Assembly (NCBI RefSeq): GCF_900156805.1
Contig: NZ_FTOQ01000001.1
Location: 620,001 to 684,000 of the forward strand
Length of the DNA: 64,000 bases
Reading direction: 5' to 3'
Source of the DNA: Roseivivax lentus
GTDB taxonomy: Bacteria; Pseudomonadota; Alphaproteobacteria; Rhodobacterales; Rhodobacteraceae
The notes below the pieces were generated by a model, which saw nothing but the letters and a program-made list of their open reading frames with translations, did not search any database and was not told the origin of the DNA. A program made the translations under genes and the position numbers. Shown here piece by piece: positions 8,634 to 17,896 of the stretch; within the stretch, counting starts at the first letter, position 1, and each line of letters begins with the position of its first letter.

Positions 8634-9133
8634 GGCTTTACGGTGTGACCGGCTGGAAGAATTCCGGCAAGACCGGGCTGGTGGAGCGGCTGGTCGCCGA
8701 GCTCACCGCGCGCGGGTTCTCCGTCTCGACGGTCAAGCATGCCCATCACAGCTTCGACGTCGATCATCCGGGCCGCGACAGCTACCGCCACCGCGATGCG
8801 GGCGCGCGGGAGGTGCTGCTATCCTCGCGCAACCGGATCGCGCTGATGACCGAACTGCGCGGCGCCGAGGAGCCCGCGCTCGAGACGTTGCTGACACGCC
8901 TCGCGCCGGTCGATCTGGTGCTGGTCGAGGGCTACAAGCGCGACCGTCATCCCAAGATCGAGGCGCACCGGGCCGAGACCGGGCAGCCCTTGATCGCGCC
9001 CGGCGACGAAACGATCCGCGCCGTCGCCTCCGACAGCGCCCGTAGCCTGCCCGAGGGGCTGGCGCGGCCGGTCTTCGATCTCGACGACACCGGCGCCATC
9101 GCGGATTTCATCCTCTCCGAGGTTGGGCTTTGA
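8630..9133 (+). CDS. mobB: Molybdopterin-guanine dinucleotide biosynthesis adaptor MobB
   Basis: A 167-residue P-loop protein that assists MobA. The Walker A motif is GWKNSGKTGL near residue 8, followed by VSTVKHAHHSFDVDHPGRDS, DLVLVEGYKRDRHPKIE and a GDETIRAVASD segment, all MobB landmarks. Its start overlaps mobA, and its stop overlaps the TTG start of the moeA fusion, so the three genes are translationally coupled. Confidence 0.95.
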   Translation: MRLYGVTGWKNSGKTGLVERLVAELTARGFSVSTVKHAHHSFDVDHPGRDSYRHRDAGAREVLLSSRNRIALMTELRGAEEPALETLLTRLAPVDLVLVEGYKRDRHPKIEAHRAETGQPLIAPGDETIRAVASDSARSLPEGLARPVFDLDDTGAIADFILSEVGL

Positions 9134-11238
9134 CCGGCTTCGACCGCATCGTCGTGGTCGACTGGTCGGCGCGGTCGAAGCCGTCGCCCGCAAGGCCCGC
9201 GCGGGACGCGATCTGGATAGCCGAGGCCCGGGGCGGAGAGATCGCCTGCCACTACCTGCGCACCCGCGCGGAGGCCGAGACCTGGCTCGCGGACGCGTTC
9301 GGACAGGCCCTCGCGGCGGGCGAGCGGATGCTCGCCGGGTTCGACTTCCCCTTCGGCTATCCGCGGGGCTTTGCCCGCGCGGTCACGGGGCAGGACGACC
9401 CGCTGGCGCTTTGGGCCGCCCTCGATGAACGGATCGAGGACGGGCCCGACAATGCCAACAACCGCTTCGCCGTGGCGCGCGCGCTCAACGGGCTCTTTCC
9501 CGGGGTGGGGCCGTTCTGGGGCTGTCCCCGCGCCGAGACGACGCCCGATCTACCGGAACGCGGCACCGACCGGAGGGACCACGGGCTGCCGGAGAAACGC
9601 GGCGCCGAGGCCGCCGTCGCGCGCGCGCAGCCCTGCTGGAAGCTCTTCACCACGGGCTCCGTCGGCTCGCAGGCGCTTCTGGGTCTGCCGGTCCTGCACC
9701 GGCTGCGGCAGCGCTTCGGGGCGGACCTGTCGGTCGCGCCCTTCGAGGCGCCCGAGACCCCCATCGTGCTGGCGGAACTCTTCCCCTCGCTCATCGCCAA
9801 GACCGTCGCGGCCGAGGCCGAGCCGGGCGAGATCAACGACCGGACGCAGGTCCGGGTTCTGGCGCGGGCGCTGTCGCGGCTGCCCGACCCCACGCTGGAC
9901 GACTGGCTGCGCGAGGGCGATCCCGAGGAGGGCTGGATCCTCGGCCTCGGCCACGAGGAGGCGCTGTCGCGTGCCGCGCTGCCGCTGCGCCCGCCGCCGC
10001 TGTCGAACGATTGTTTTGCGCTGCCCGCAGGCGTGGACTGGACGCCGGTGGATGACGCGCTGGCGCTGCTGCGCGCCCGACTGCACCCGGTGACCGCCGA
10101 GACGGAGGTCGCGCTGGGCGCGGCCGAGGGCCGTGTGCTGGCCCGCGACCTGCCCGCGCTGCGGTCGAACCCGCCGCATCCCAACTCGGCGGTGGACGGC
10201 TACGGCTTCGCGGCGGAGAGCCTGCCCGAAGGCGATGCCGATCTGCCGGTGGTGCCGGGCCGCGCGGCGGCAGGCGCGCCTTTCGACGGGATCGTGCCGC
10301 CCGGGCACGCCCTGCGCGTGTTGACCGGCGCGGCGCTGCCGGATGGCGTCGACACGGTGGTGCTGGACGAGGATTGCACGCTGGGCGACGGGCGCGTTGC
10401 CTTTCGCGCGGGCACGCGGCGGGGCGCCAATACCCGCAAAGCGGGCGAGGATGCCGAGGCCGGCCAAGTCGTGCTGCGCGCGGGTCAGTGCCTGCGCCCG
10501 CCCGACCTCGCGCTGGCCGCCGCGGTGGGGCACGGGCGCCTGCCGGTGCGCGCGCGGCTGCGCGTCGCGGTCCTGTCCACCGGCGACGAGCTTTGCGAAC
10601 CGGGCGGTCGTCCGGGCCCGGGCGGCATCTTCGATGCGAACCGCCCGATGCTTCTGAGCCTCGCGGCGCGCTGGGGCCACGAGGCCGTCGATCTGGGCCG
10701 GGTGCCCGACGACCGCGACAGCTTGCGCGCCACGCTCGACCGCGCCGCGGCGGAGGCGGATGTGATCCTGACCTCGGGCGGCGCGTCGGCGGGCGACGAG
10801 GATCACGTCTCGGCACTGTTGCGCGCGGCGGGCGCGTTGCAGGAATGGCGCATCGCGCTGAAACCGGGCCGGCCGCTGGCGCTGGGTCTCTGGCAGGGCG
10901 CGCCGGTCTTCGGCCTGCCGGGCAATCCCGTCGCGGCCTTCGTCTGCACGCTGATCTTCGCGCGCCCTGCGCTGTCGCTGCTGGCCGGGGCGGGCTGGAC
11001 CGCGCCCGAAGGCTTCGAGTTGCCCGCCGCCTTTTCCAAGCGCAAGAAGCCGGGGCGGCGGGAATACCTGCGCGCGCGGATGCGGGATGGCCGGGCGGAG
11101 GTTTTCGCCTCGGAAGGATCGGGTCGCGTCTCGGGGCTGTGTTGGGCCGAAGGGCTTGTGGAATTGCCGGACGGACCCGCCGAGATCAAGCCGGGCGATC
11201 CGGTCCGCTTCCTGCCATACGGAAGTTTCGGGCTCTAG
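9130..11238 (+). CDS. moeA: Fusion of an unknown N-terminal domain to molybdopterin molybdotransferase MoeA
   Basis: Residues from about 295 to 702 form a complete MoeA: NPPHPNSAVDGYGF, VRLTGAALPDG-type residues (RVLTGAALPDGVDTVV), LSTGDELCEPG, SGGASAGDEDHV and FGLPGNPVAAFVC. MoeA inserts molybdate into adenylylated molybdopterin. Residues 1-285 are an added domain starting FDRIVVVDWSARSKPSP, with AGFDFPFGYPRGFA and the C-terminal AELFPSL and DRTQVRVLARAL. The VVVDWS and DFPFGYP pieces look like an RNase H-like or DUF429-like nuclease/ATPase fold, but I cannot confirm that. The TTG start at 9130 overlaps the mobB stop. The two parts are in one uninterrupted frame with no sign of a sequencing join. 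Confidence 0.9.
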   Translation: MTGFDRIVVVDWSARSKPSPARPARDAIWIAEARGGEIACHYLRTRAEAETWLADAFGQALAAGERMLAGFDFPFGYPRGFARAVTGQDDPLALWAALDERIEDGPDNANNRFAVARALNGLFPGVGPFWGCPRAETTPDLPERGTDRRDHGLPEKRGAEAAVARAQPCWKLFTTGSVGSQALLGLPVLHRLRQRFGADLSVAPFEAPETPIVLAELFPSLIAKTVAAEAEPGEINDRTQVRVLARALSRLPDPTLDDWLREGDPEEGWILGLGHEEALSRAALPLRPPPLSNDCFALPAGVDWTPVDDALALLRARLHPVTAETEVALGAAEGRVLARDLPALRSNPPHPNSAVDGYGFAAESLPEGDADLPVVPGRAAAGAPFDGIVPPGHALRVLTGAALPDGVDTVVLDEDCTLGDGRVAFRAGTRRGANTRKAGEDAEAGQVVLRAGQCLRPPDLALAAAVGHGRLPVRARLRVAVLSTGDELCEPGGRPGPGGIFDANRPMLLSLAARWGHEAVDLGRVPDDRDSLRATLDRAAAEADVILTSGGASAGDEDHVSALLRAAGALQEWRIALKPGRPLALGLWQGAPVFGLPGNPVAAFVCTLIFARPALSLLAGAGWTAPEGFELPAAFSKRKKPGRREYLRARMRDGRAEVFASEGSGRVSGLCWAEGLVELPDGPAEIKPGDPVRFLPYGSFGL

Positions 11239-11565
11239 CCGCGTTGTCGGCGCGGGGCCGCGTTGTCTGCGGCGGCCCGCAGCCGCGCGCGACCATGCGT
11301 CGGCGCAGAACTCTGCCCATTTTTTAGAATTGTATGCAATTTTTGCATAAAGTTACGGCATACATCCTGTCTTTGCCCAACGCATCCCCCGAAATGTTGG
11401 TGGCGCTTGACGCAGCGTCATACCTCATCGCGGCGCCGTGACCGCGATGGGCCCCAAAGGCCGTCCGGCGCGTCTTGCACAATGCAGGACGCCACGTCGC
11501 ACGGACGGATGAGAAGATGCGGCCCCTCGAACGGGCCGATCCCAGAGACAACACGGAGGACGATC
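11239..11565. other. Intergenic region upstream of the BMP transporter operon
   Basis: These 327 bases hold no gene that I can support. The middle part (about 11320-11370) is strikingly AT-rich and contains the palindromes described separately. The remainder is GC-rich leader sequence ending in a GGAGGA ribosome site at 11555-11560 before the ATG at 11566. Confidence 0.6.
11329..11348. promoter_or_regulatory. Candidate GntR/FCD operator upstream of the BMP transporter operon
   Basis: ATTGTATGCAAT at 11329-11340 is a near-perfect inverted repeat, and it overlaps a second one, ATGCAATTTTTGCAT at 11334-11348. The first closely matches the TTGTATACAA-like sites bound by many GntR-family FCD regulators. 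A very similar sequence, with the same ATGCAATTTTTG tail, occurs at 19122-19140 read on the other strand, in front of the second transporter operon. The GntR gene at 17897 lies between them. Binding is inferred, not shown. Confidence 0.6.
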
Positions 11566-12675
11566 ATGGACCAGACACGCATGAACCGCAGAGGCTTTCT
11601 TCGTCACGGCGGCAATCTCGTGGCCGCGGGCACGCTCGCGGCGGCGCTGCCGAGCCTCGTTGCGGCGCAGGGGGCCGTCACGGTGGGCTTCATCTATGTG
11701 GGCCCGCGGCAGGATTACGGCTGGAACCAGTCCCACTGGGACGCGGCGCAGAAGATCGCGGCGATGGACGGCGTGAGCGTGGTCGAGCAGGAGAACGTGC
11801 CCGAAACCGCCGAGGTCGAGAAGGTCATCCAGTCGATGATCGAACTGGACGGGGCCAAGGTGATCTTCGGCACCTCCTTCGGCTACTGGGACAGCCTCAA
11901 GAAGATGGCGGTGGAATATCCTGACGTGCTCTTCACCCATATCGGCGCGATCTGGAAAGAGGGCGATCCGGAGAACGTGGTGGGCTATCGCGGCTATACC
12001 GAGGAGGCGCATTACCTCTGCGGCATGGCGGCGGCGCGGATGTCGAAGACCGGCAAGCTGGGCTTCATCGGCTCGAAGCCGCTCTATTTCATCTACAACA
12101 ATGCCAACGGCTTTATCCTCGGCGCCAAGGCGGTCAATCCGGACATCACCTGCAACGTCGTCATCACCGGGGACTGGAACAATCCGGTGCGGGAGGCCGA
12201 GACCACGAACGCGCTGATCGACCAGGGCTGCGATGTCATCATCGCCAACGTGGATAGCCCCAAAGTGTCGGTCGAGACCTGCGAGCAGCGCGGCGTCTAC
12301 AGCTGCGGCTACCATTCCGACCTCGGCGCGCTCGCGCCCAACGGTTTCCTGACCGGGGCGGAATGGAACTGGGCGGCGGGCGCGGAATTCATGCAGGCCT
12401 TCCTCGCGGGCGAACCCTATCCCAACCTCAAGCGCGGCGGCTTCGCCGAGGACATGATCGCCCTCAGCCCCTTCGGCGCTGCGGTCCCGCAGGACGTCCG
12501 GGACGAGGTCATGGCCGCCAAGCAGGGTTTCATCGACGGCAGCCTGATCCTCTACAAGGGGCCCTTGAAGGACAATCAGGGCAACGTCATCCTCGAAGAG
12601 GGCGAGAGCATCGCCAATTCCGACACGCCGTTCAAACTGGGTGTCGACTTCTTCGTCGAGGGAGCCATCGGCTGA
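11566..12675 (+). CDS. BMP-family ABC transporter substrate-binding protein
   Basis: A 369-residue periplasmic binding protein of the basic membrane protein (BMP/PnrA-like) family, shown by VGFIYVGPRQDYGWNQSH, EVEKVIQSMIELDGAKVIFGT and LGFIGSKPL. Family members bind purine nucleosides or related compounds. The leader carries a twin-arginine pattern, RRGFLRHGG, followed by a hydrophobic stretch ending AAQG, so export by Tat is possible. The ATG at 11566 follows GGAGGA. It is the first gene of an operon with two permeases, an ATPase and an amidohydrolase. Confidence 0.93.
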   Translation: MDQTRMNRRGFLRHGGNLVAAGTLAAALPSLVAAQGAVTVGFIYVGPRQDYGWNQSHWDAAQKIAAMDGVSVVEQENVPETAEVEKVIQSMIELDGAKVIFGTSFGYWDSLKKMAVEYPDVLFTHIGAIWKEGDPENVVGYRGYTEEAHYLCGMAAARMSKTGKLGFIGSKPLYFIYNNANGFILGAKAVNPDITCNVVITGDWNNPVREAETTNALIDQGCDVIIANVDSPKVSVETCEQRGVYSCGYHSDLGALAPNGFLTGAEWNWAAGAEFMQAFLAGEPYPNLKRGGFAEDMIALSPFGAAVPQDVRDEVMAAKQGFIDGSLILYKGPLKDNQGNVILEEGESIANSDTPFKLGVDFFVEGAIG

Positions 12676-12694
12676 GCGGGCCGAGACAGACCCC

Positions 12695-13756
12695 ATGACC
12701 CCCGTCGCCATCGCTCAAAGCCGCGAAGCGGTCACGATCAACGTGGCCGCCTTCCTCCTCACGCTCGCCCTGTTCGGGGTTTACGTGACCTTCCTCGGGC
12801 ATAATCCGTGGGATGTCTATTACGTGCTCTGGCTGGGCTCCTTCGCGCGCATGATCTCGATCGAGAGCACGCTGACCAATGCCGCGCCGCTGATGCTGAC
12901 GGCGCTCTGCACGGCCATCCCGGCGCGCGCGGGCCTCTTGGTGATCGGCGGCGAAGGCGCGCTGGTGGTGGGGGCGCTGGCGGCGGTTCTCGTCGGCGTG
13001 ACGCTCGGCGGGCTGCCGGCCTGGCTCGGCATCACGCTTGTGGGCCTCTCCGCGGCCATCGCCGGCGGGGCCTGGATCGGGGCGGCGGGGGCGTTGCGGC
13101 AACGGCGCGGGGTGAACGAGACGATCTCGACGCTGCTTCTCAACTACATCGCCATCGCGGTCATGTATCACCTGATCTCCGGGCCGATCCGCGATTACGA
13201 GCGGGTGCTGAAAACCTCGAGCTGGTCGATCCCCGACAGCCTGCGCGTGGGCGAGATGCCGTTCATCGACGTGCATTGGGGCCTCGGCGTCGGCGTCATC
13301 GCCTGCCTGGTCCTCTACGTGGTGATGCGGCGCACGTCGTTCGGCTTCGGTGTCGACATCCTCGGCGGCAACCAGCGCGCGGCGCAGGTGGCGGGGCTGC
13401 CCATCGACCGCATGGTGATCCTGTGCTGCTTTGCGGGCGGTGCCGCGGCAGGTCTTGCCGGCGGGTTCGAGATCATGGCCGTGCACGGTTTTGCCAGCGA
13501 ATCCCTCGCCGTCGGTTTCGGCTATGCGGGCATCCTGGTGGCCTTCCTCGCGCGGCAGAACCCGGCCGCGATCATCCTCATGGCGATCCTTCTGGGCGGC
13601 ATCACCGCAAGCGGCGGCCTGCTTCAGCGCCGCTTCGATCTGCCCGATGCCACGACGCAGGTGCTGCAGGGGATTCTGTTCATGATCGTCCTGGCCTCGA
13701 ATGCCTGTTACGGGCGCATCGGCTTCCTGCAGCCCAAACAGAAGGCGGGCGCGTGA
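12695..13756 (+). CDS. ABC transporter permease (BMP-type, YufP-like)
   Basis: The 353-residue membrane protein has the features of the nucleoside-type BPD_transp_2 permeases: GGEGALVVGALAAV, RRGVNETISTLLLNYIA, GGNQRAAQVAGLPIDRM and a C-terminal ARQNPAAIILMAILLGG. The phrase LRQRRGVNETISTLLLNYIA is the cytoplasmic coupling region typical of the larger subunit in these transporters. The start at 12695 is 19 bases after the binding-protein stop, and the stop overlaps the next permease start (TGATG). Confidence 0.92.
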   Translation: MTPVAIAQSREAVTINVAAFLLTLALFGVYVTFLGHNPWDVYYVLWLGSFARMISIESTLTNAAPLMLTALCTAIPARAGLLVIGGEGALVVGALAAVLVGVTLGGLPAWLGITLVGLSAAIAGGAWIGAAGALRQRRGVNETISTLLLNYIAIAVMYHLISGPIRDYERVLKTSSWSIPDSLRVGEMPFIDVHWGLGVGVIACLVLYVVMRRTSFGFGVDILGGNQRAAQVAGLPIDRMVILCCFAGGAAAGLAGGFEIMAVHGFASESLAVGFGYAGILVAFLARQNPAAIILMAILLGGITASGGLLQRRFDLPDATTQVLQGILFMIVLASNACYGRIGFLQPKQKAGA

Positions 13757-14679
13757 TGGAAGGCGATGCAGGCTGGCTCAGCGTTCTGGTGGCGATCCTC
13801 GGCGGGGCGATCCGGGTCTCGACGCCCTATCTCTTCGTGAGCCTCGGCGAGACGCTGACCGAGAAGGGCGGGCGGGTGAATCTCGGCCTCGAAGGCGTGC
13901 TGGTGATGGGCGCGATGACCGGCTACGCCACCGCCGTCCTGACCGGCGAGCCATGGTTCGGCGTGCTGGTCGCAGGCTGCGCGGGGGCGATGCTGTCGCT
14001 GGTGCACGGGCTGATCTGCAGCCTGCCGCGGGTGAACGACATCGCCGTCGGCATCGCGCTTTTCATCTTCGGCACGGGCCTTGCGTTCTTTCTGGGCAAG
14101 GCCTTCATCAATCCCTCGGCCCCGCGTCTGCCCTCAATCTCGCTCGGGGGCTGGAGCGACGTGCCGCAGATCCGCTCCGCGCTCGAGATCAACGTGCTGT
14201 TTCTGGTGGGCCTCGCGCTTGCGCTCTTCATCGCCTGGGGGCTCAGGAATACCCGCTGGGGCCTCGTGCTGCGCACCGTGGGCGACAGTTCCGAGGCGGC
14301 CGAGGCGCTGGGCTACCGGGTCAACCGGGTGCGGATCGCGGGCACGGTCGCGGGCGGGTTTCTGTCGGGCATAGGCGGGTCCTACCTGTCGCTTTATTTC
14401 CCGGGCACCTGGAACGAGGGCCTGTCGAGCGGTCAGGGCCTGATGGCGGTGACGCTGGTTATCTTCGCGCGCTGGGACCCGATCCGCTGTTTCTATGCCT
14501 CTTTGCTTTTCGGTGGCGCGACCGCGCTTGGCCCGGCGCTGCAGACGGTGGGCATCACCGCAAATTACTACCTTTACGGGGCGGCGCCCTATTTCCTGAC
14601 GCTCGGCCTTCTGATCTACAGCTCGTCCCGCCAGCACGCGCTGGCAGGCGCCCCGGGAGAGGTGTCGATCAGCCGATGA
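13756..14679 (+). CDS. ABC transporter permease (BMP-type, YufQ-like)
   Basis: The 307-residue second permease has SLGETLTEKGGRVNLGLEGV, SLVHGLICSLPRVNDIAVGI, LVLRTVGDSSEAAEALGYRV and GIGGSYLSLYFPGTWNEGLS, the usual blocks of the smaller BMP-transporter permease. With the preceding gene it forms the membrane heterodimer of the transporter. The ATG shares a base with the upstream stop, and its own stop overlaps the ATG of the ATPase, so translation is coupled throughout. Confidence 0.92.
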   Translation: MEGDAGWLSVLVAILGGAIRVSTPYLFVSLGETLTEKGGRVNLGLEGVLVMGAMTGYATAVLTGEPWFGVLVAGCAGAMLSLVHGLICSLPRVNDIAVGIALFIFGTGLAFFLGKAFINPSAPRLPSISLGGWSDVPQIRSALEINVLFLVGLALALFIAWGLRNTRWGLVLRTVGDSSEAAEALGYRVNRVRIAGTVAGGFLSGIGGSYLSLYFPGTWNEGLSSGQGLMAVTLVIFARWDPIRCFYASLLFGGATALGPALQTVGITANYYLYGAAPYFLTLGLLIYSSSRQHALAGAPGEVSISR

Positions 14680-16220
14680 AACACGCCTCCAGCCTCGCCC
14701 GCATCTCGCCTCTGGCCCCGCCCGAGGTCGCGATCACCGATCTGACCAAGCGTTTCGGCGCGCTGACCGCGCTCGATGCGGTCTCGCTGACCGTGCGGCC
14801 CGGCACCGTGCATGCCCTTCTGGGCGAGAACGGCGCGGGCAAAAGCACGCTCGTCAAATGCCTGATGGGCACCTATCGCGCCGATGGCGGGCAGATCCGT
14901 GTGGATGGTGCCGAAATGCGCCTGAGCAATCCGCGCGAGGCGCAGAAGCTGGGGCTCGGCATGGTCTACCAGCATTTCACACTGGTCCCGAGCATGAGTG
15001 TCGCCGAGAACCTTGTTCTGGGCGAGGAAGACATGCCCGCCGTGATCGACTGGCCCAACCGGCGCAAGGCGCTGCGGGAGTTCATGGACTCGATGCCCTT
15101 CCGGCTCGATCTCGACCGCGTCGTCTCGGGTCTATCGGCGGGCGAGAAGCAGAAGCTCGAGATCCTCAAGCAGCTGCATCTCGGCAGCCGGTTCCTGATC
15201 CTCGACGAGCCCACCAGCGTGCTGACCCCGGACGAGGCCGACCAGATCCTCGGGCTCATGCGTGATCTGGCGCGGGAGGGCCGGATTTCGGTGGTGCTGA
15301 TCTCGCACAAGTTGCGCGAGGTCGAGACCTATGCCGACGAGGTGACGGTGCTGCGCGGCGGCAAGCGCGTGGGGCAGGGGCAGGTGTCGGATCTCGGGCG
15401 TGCGGACATGGTGCGGATGATGGTCGGCGAGGCCCCGCCCGCCACCGAGCGCGCCGGGGCGGAGCACGTGACGGGCGCGGAGGTTCTGCGCATCGACGGG
15501 CTGTCGGTGGACAACGACCGGGGCGTAACCGCCGTGCGGGATCTCGGCCTTGCGGTGCGCGCGGGCGAGGTTCTTGGCATCGCGGGCGTGTCGGGCAACG
15601 GCCAGACCGAACTCGTCGAGGCGCTGGCGGGGCAGCGCGATGCGACCGGCGGGGCGATCACGGTCGACGGTAAGCCCTTCCACCGGACGCGCGCTGAGAT
15701 GCGCGACCTGAAGATCCGGCTGCTGCCCGAGGATCCGCTGCGCAATGCCTGCGTGCGGGCCATGTCCGTGGCCGAGAACCTGTCGCTGCGCAGCTATGAC
15801 GAGCCGCCGTTCTCGCGCTGGGGTTTCTGGCTCGACCGGGCGGCGATCCGCAGCCATGGCGAAGAGCTGATCGCGCGGTTTCACGTGAAGACCCAAGGGC
15901 CGGACGCCCTCATCGGCACGCTTTCGGGCGGCAACGTGCAGCGCACGGTTCTGGCGCGCGAGCTCTCCGAGGGGGTGCGCGTGCTGATCGTGCAGAATCC
16001 CTGTTTCGGGCTCGACCTGAAGGCCGTGGCCGAGATCCGCAGCCGCATTCTCGCCGCCCGCGACGACGGCGCGGCGGTGCTTCTGATCAGCGAGGATCTC
16101 GACGAGATCCTCGAATTGTCGGATCGGATCGCGGTGATGTCGCAGGGTCGGCTGGTGCACGAGACGCCGCGCGCGGCGGCCTCGCTGCAGGAGATCGGCC
16201 GCCACATGGCGGCGCATTAG
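14676..16220 (+). CDS. Double-domain ABC transporter ATP-binding protein (BMP/nucleoside type)
   Basis: A 514-residue protein with two ABC domains, as in sugar and nucleoside transporters. Domain 1 has Walker A GENGAGKST, signature LSAGEKQKLEILKQL and Walker B LILDEPTSVLTP. Domain 2 has the altered P-loop GVSGNGQTE, signature LSGGNVQRTVLAREL and a non-catalytic Walker B (VLIVQNPCFGLD), a pattern that is normal for this subfamily. It energises the two permeases upstream and ends nine bases before the amidohydrolase start. Confidence 0.94.
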   Translation: MKHASSLARISPLAPPEVAITDLTKRFGALTALDAVSLTVRPGTVHALLGENGAGKSTLVKCLMGTYRADGGQIRVDGAEMRLSNPREAQKLGLGMVYQHFTLVPSMSVAENLVLGEEDMPAVIDWPNRRKALREFMDSMPFRLDLDRVVSGLSAGEKQKLEILKQLHLGSRFLILDEPTSVLTPDEADQILGLMRDLAREGRISVVLISHKLREVETYADEVTVLRGGKRVGQGQVSDLGRADMVRMMVGEAPPATERAGAEHVTGAEVLRIDGLSVDNDRGVTAVRDLGLAVRAGEVLGIAGVSGNGQTELVEALAGQRDATGGAITVDGKPFHRTRAEMRDLKIRLLPEDPLRNACVRAMSVAENLSLRSYDEPPFSRWGFWLDRAAIRSHGEELIARFHVKTQGPDALIGTLSGGNVQRTVLARELSEGVRVLIVQNPCFGLDLKAVAEIRSRILAARDDGAAVLLISEDLDEILELSDRIAVMSQGRLVHETPRAAASLQEIGRHMAAH

Positions 16221-16229
16221 GAGGCGGGA

Positions 16230-17744
16230 ATGACCGGTGATTTCACCGTGCTGCGCGGCGGGCTCCTGCTCGATATCGGCAGGCAGGACAGCTACCCGGC
16301 GGATATCCTGATCGAGGGCGACACGATCCGCGAGATCGGCGCGCCGGGCATGGCCGCCCCCGAGGGGGCGACAGTCGAGGATGCCAGCGGGCGGCTGATC
16401 CTGCCCGGTCTCGTCAACGCCCACACGCATGGGCACGGCGCGCTGGCCAAGGGGCTCGGGGATCGCTGGTCGCTGGAGCTGCTGCTCAACGCGGCGCCCT
16501 GGACCGGTGGCGGCTTCACCCATGAGGACAAGCGGATCGCGGCGCGGCTGAACGCCGCCGAGATGGTGCTCAAGGGCTGCACCGCCGCCTATGACATGTT
16601 CTTCGAGTTCCCGACCGCCACGCCCGAAGGGATCGCGGCCATCGGCGCGGGCTACCGCGACGTGGGCATGCGCGCGGTGATCGCGCCGATGATGGCCGAC
16701 ATCCCGTTCTTCCGGTCGATCCCGGGGCTGATGGACCTGCTGCCCGCGCCGCATCGCGACCGCATCGCCGCGATGGAGGCCGCACCCTTCGACACGCATC
16801 TCGCCCAGTGCCGCCGCATCGTCGAGAGCTGGGCCTTCGATCTGGACGCGGTGCGCCCAGCGCTCGGGCCCACCATCCCGCTGATGTGCACCGACGATTT
16901 CCTGCGGGGCTGCCGCGACCTCGCCCGCGATCACGGGCTGGGCATCCAGATGCATCTCGCGGAATCGCCCGTTCAGGCGGTGTCCGCGGCCCGGCGTTAC
17001 GAGACGACGCTGGCCGCGCGGCTCGATGCGCTGGGGCTGATCGATGCGCGCTTCACCGCGGCCCACGGCGTCTGGCTGACCGATGCGGACATGGCGATGA
17101 TGGCCGAGAGGGGCGCCAGCGTCGCCCATAACCCGGGCAGTAACCTGCGGCTCGGATCGGGGATCGCGCGGGTGCGCGCCATGCGCGATGCGGGGCTCTG
17201 CGTCGGGATCGGCACGGACGGGTCGGGATCGTCGGACAACCAGAACATGTTCGAGGCGATGCGCATGGCCGCCTTCGTCTCGCGCGTCGTGACCAAGCCG
17301 CCGGAGACCTGGTTCGGCACCTGGGAGGTGCTGGAAATGGCGACTGCGGGCAGCGCGCAGGCGCTGGGCATGGGCGATGCCATCGGGCGGATCGCGCCGG
17401 GCTACAAGGCAGACATGGTCCTTCTGGATCTTGCCAGCGTCAATTACGTGCCGCTGAACAACCCCGCGAACCAGGTGGTGAACTGCGAGGATTCGAGCGC
17501 CGTCTCAGCGGTCATGATCGGCGGCCGCATGGTGCTGCGCGACCGGCGCTTCACCGGGTTCGACTTCGACAAGCTGCGGGCGGACGTGGCGGCGGCGGTC
17601 GCGCGCATCCAGGCGGCGAATGCCGGCACGCGCGCCGAATTCGAGGCCGTGGCGCGTTTCGTCTCGCATCACTGCGTTGGCCTTTGCCCCGACGCGCCCA
17701 ACCCGCAGAACCCGCCGCTGCGCCATGCGCCCCACGCGCGGTGA
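16230..17744 (+). CDS. Amidohydrolase (TRZ/ATZ/guanine-deaminase-like superfamily)
   Basis: The 504-residue protein is a metal-dependent hydrolase: a beta-sandwich N-terminus (ADILIEGDTIREIG), the metal motif NAHTHGHGALAKG, MHLAESP, AHGVWL and IGTDGSGSSDN, which supply the HxH, H, H and D ligands. The pattern resembles deaminases of nucleobases or their analogues. Lying directly behind a BMP-type transporter, it probably deaminates or hydrolyses the imported N-compound; the substrate cannot be read from sequence. The ATG at 16230 has GGAGG at 16220-16224. Confidence 0.88.
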   Translation: MTGDFTVLRGGLLLDIGRQDSYPADILIEGDTIREIGAPGMAAPEGATVEDASGRLILPGLVNAHTHGHGALAKGLGDRWSLELLLNAAPWTGGGFTHEDKRIAARLNAAEMVLKGCTAAYDMFFEFPTATPEGIAAIGAGYRDVGMRAVIAPMMADIPFFRSIPGLMDLLPAPHRDRIAAMEAAPFDTHLAQCRRIVESWAFDLDAVRPALGPTIPLMCTDDFLRGCRDLARDHGLGIQMHLAESPVQAVSAARRYETTLAARLDALGLIDARFTAAHGVWLTDADMAMMAERGASVAHNPGSNLRLGSGIARVRAMRDAGLCVGIGTDGSGSSDNQNMFEAMRMAAFVSRVVTKPPETWFGTWEVLEMATAGSAQALGMGDAIGRIAPGYKADMVLLDLASVNYVPLNNPANQVVNCEDSSAVSAVMIGGRMVLRDRRFTGFDFDKLRADVAAAVARIQAANAGTRAEFEAVARFVSHHCVGLCPDAPNPQNPPLRHAPHAR

Positions 17745-17896
17745 CGCCCGGGGGCCGGTCGCGGCGCATCGAAACGCGGCACAACCCGTCCCGGGCCACC
17801 CGCCGGACGGCGAATTCGCGTCAGGGCCGCGCTTTCTATTGAGTGCCGGTGGCCGGGATGTCATTTCTGTGGTCCACGAGGAATTGGAGGCAGCCC

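Noticed and set aside
6599-8791. A 730-codon minus-strand open frame
   Set aside because: It lies opposite fdhD, mobA and azlC, whose families are certain; its arginine, proline and glycine composition is that of a GC-rich shadow.
12808-13755. The long N-terminal extension of the frame holding the second BMP permease
   Set aside because: It is out of frame with the certain first permease; homology begins at the ATG at 13756.
15132-17129. A 665-codon minus-strand open frame
   Set aside because: It is opposite the ABC ATPase and the amidohydrolase and has the histidine/arginine-rich make-up of reverse-frame translation.
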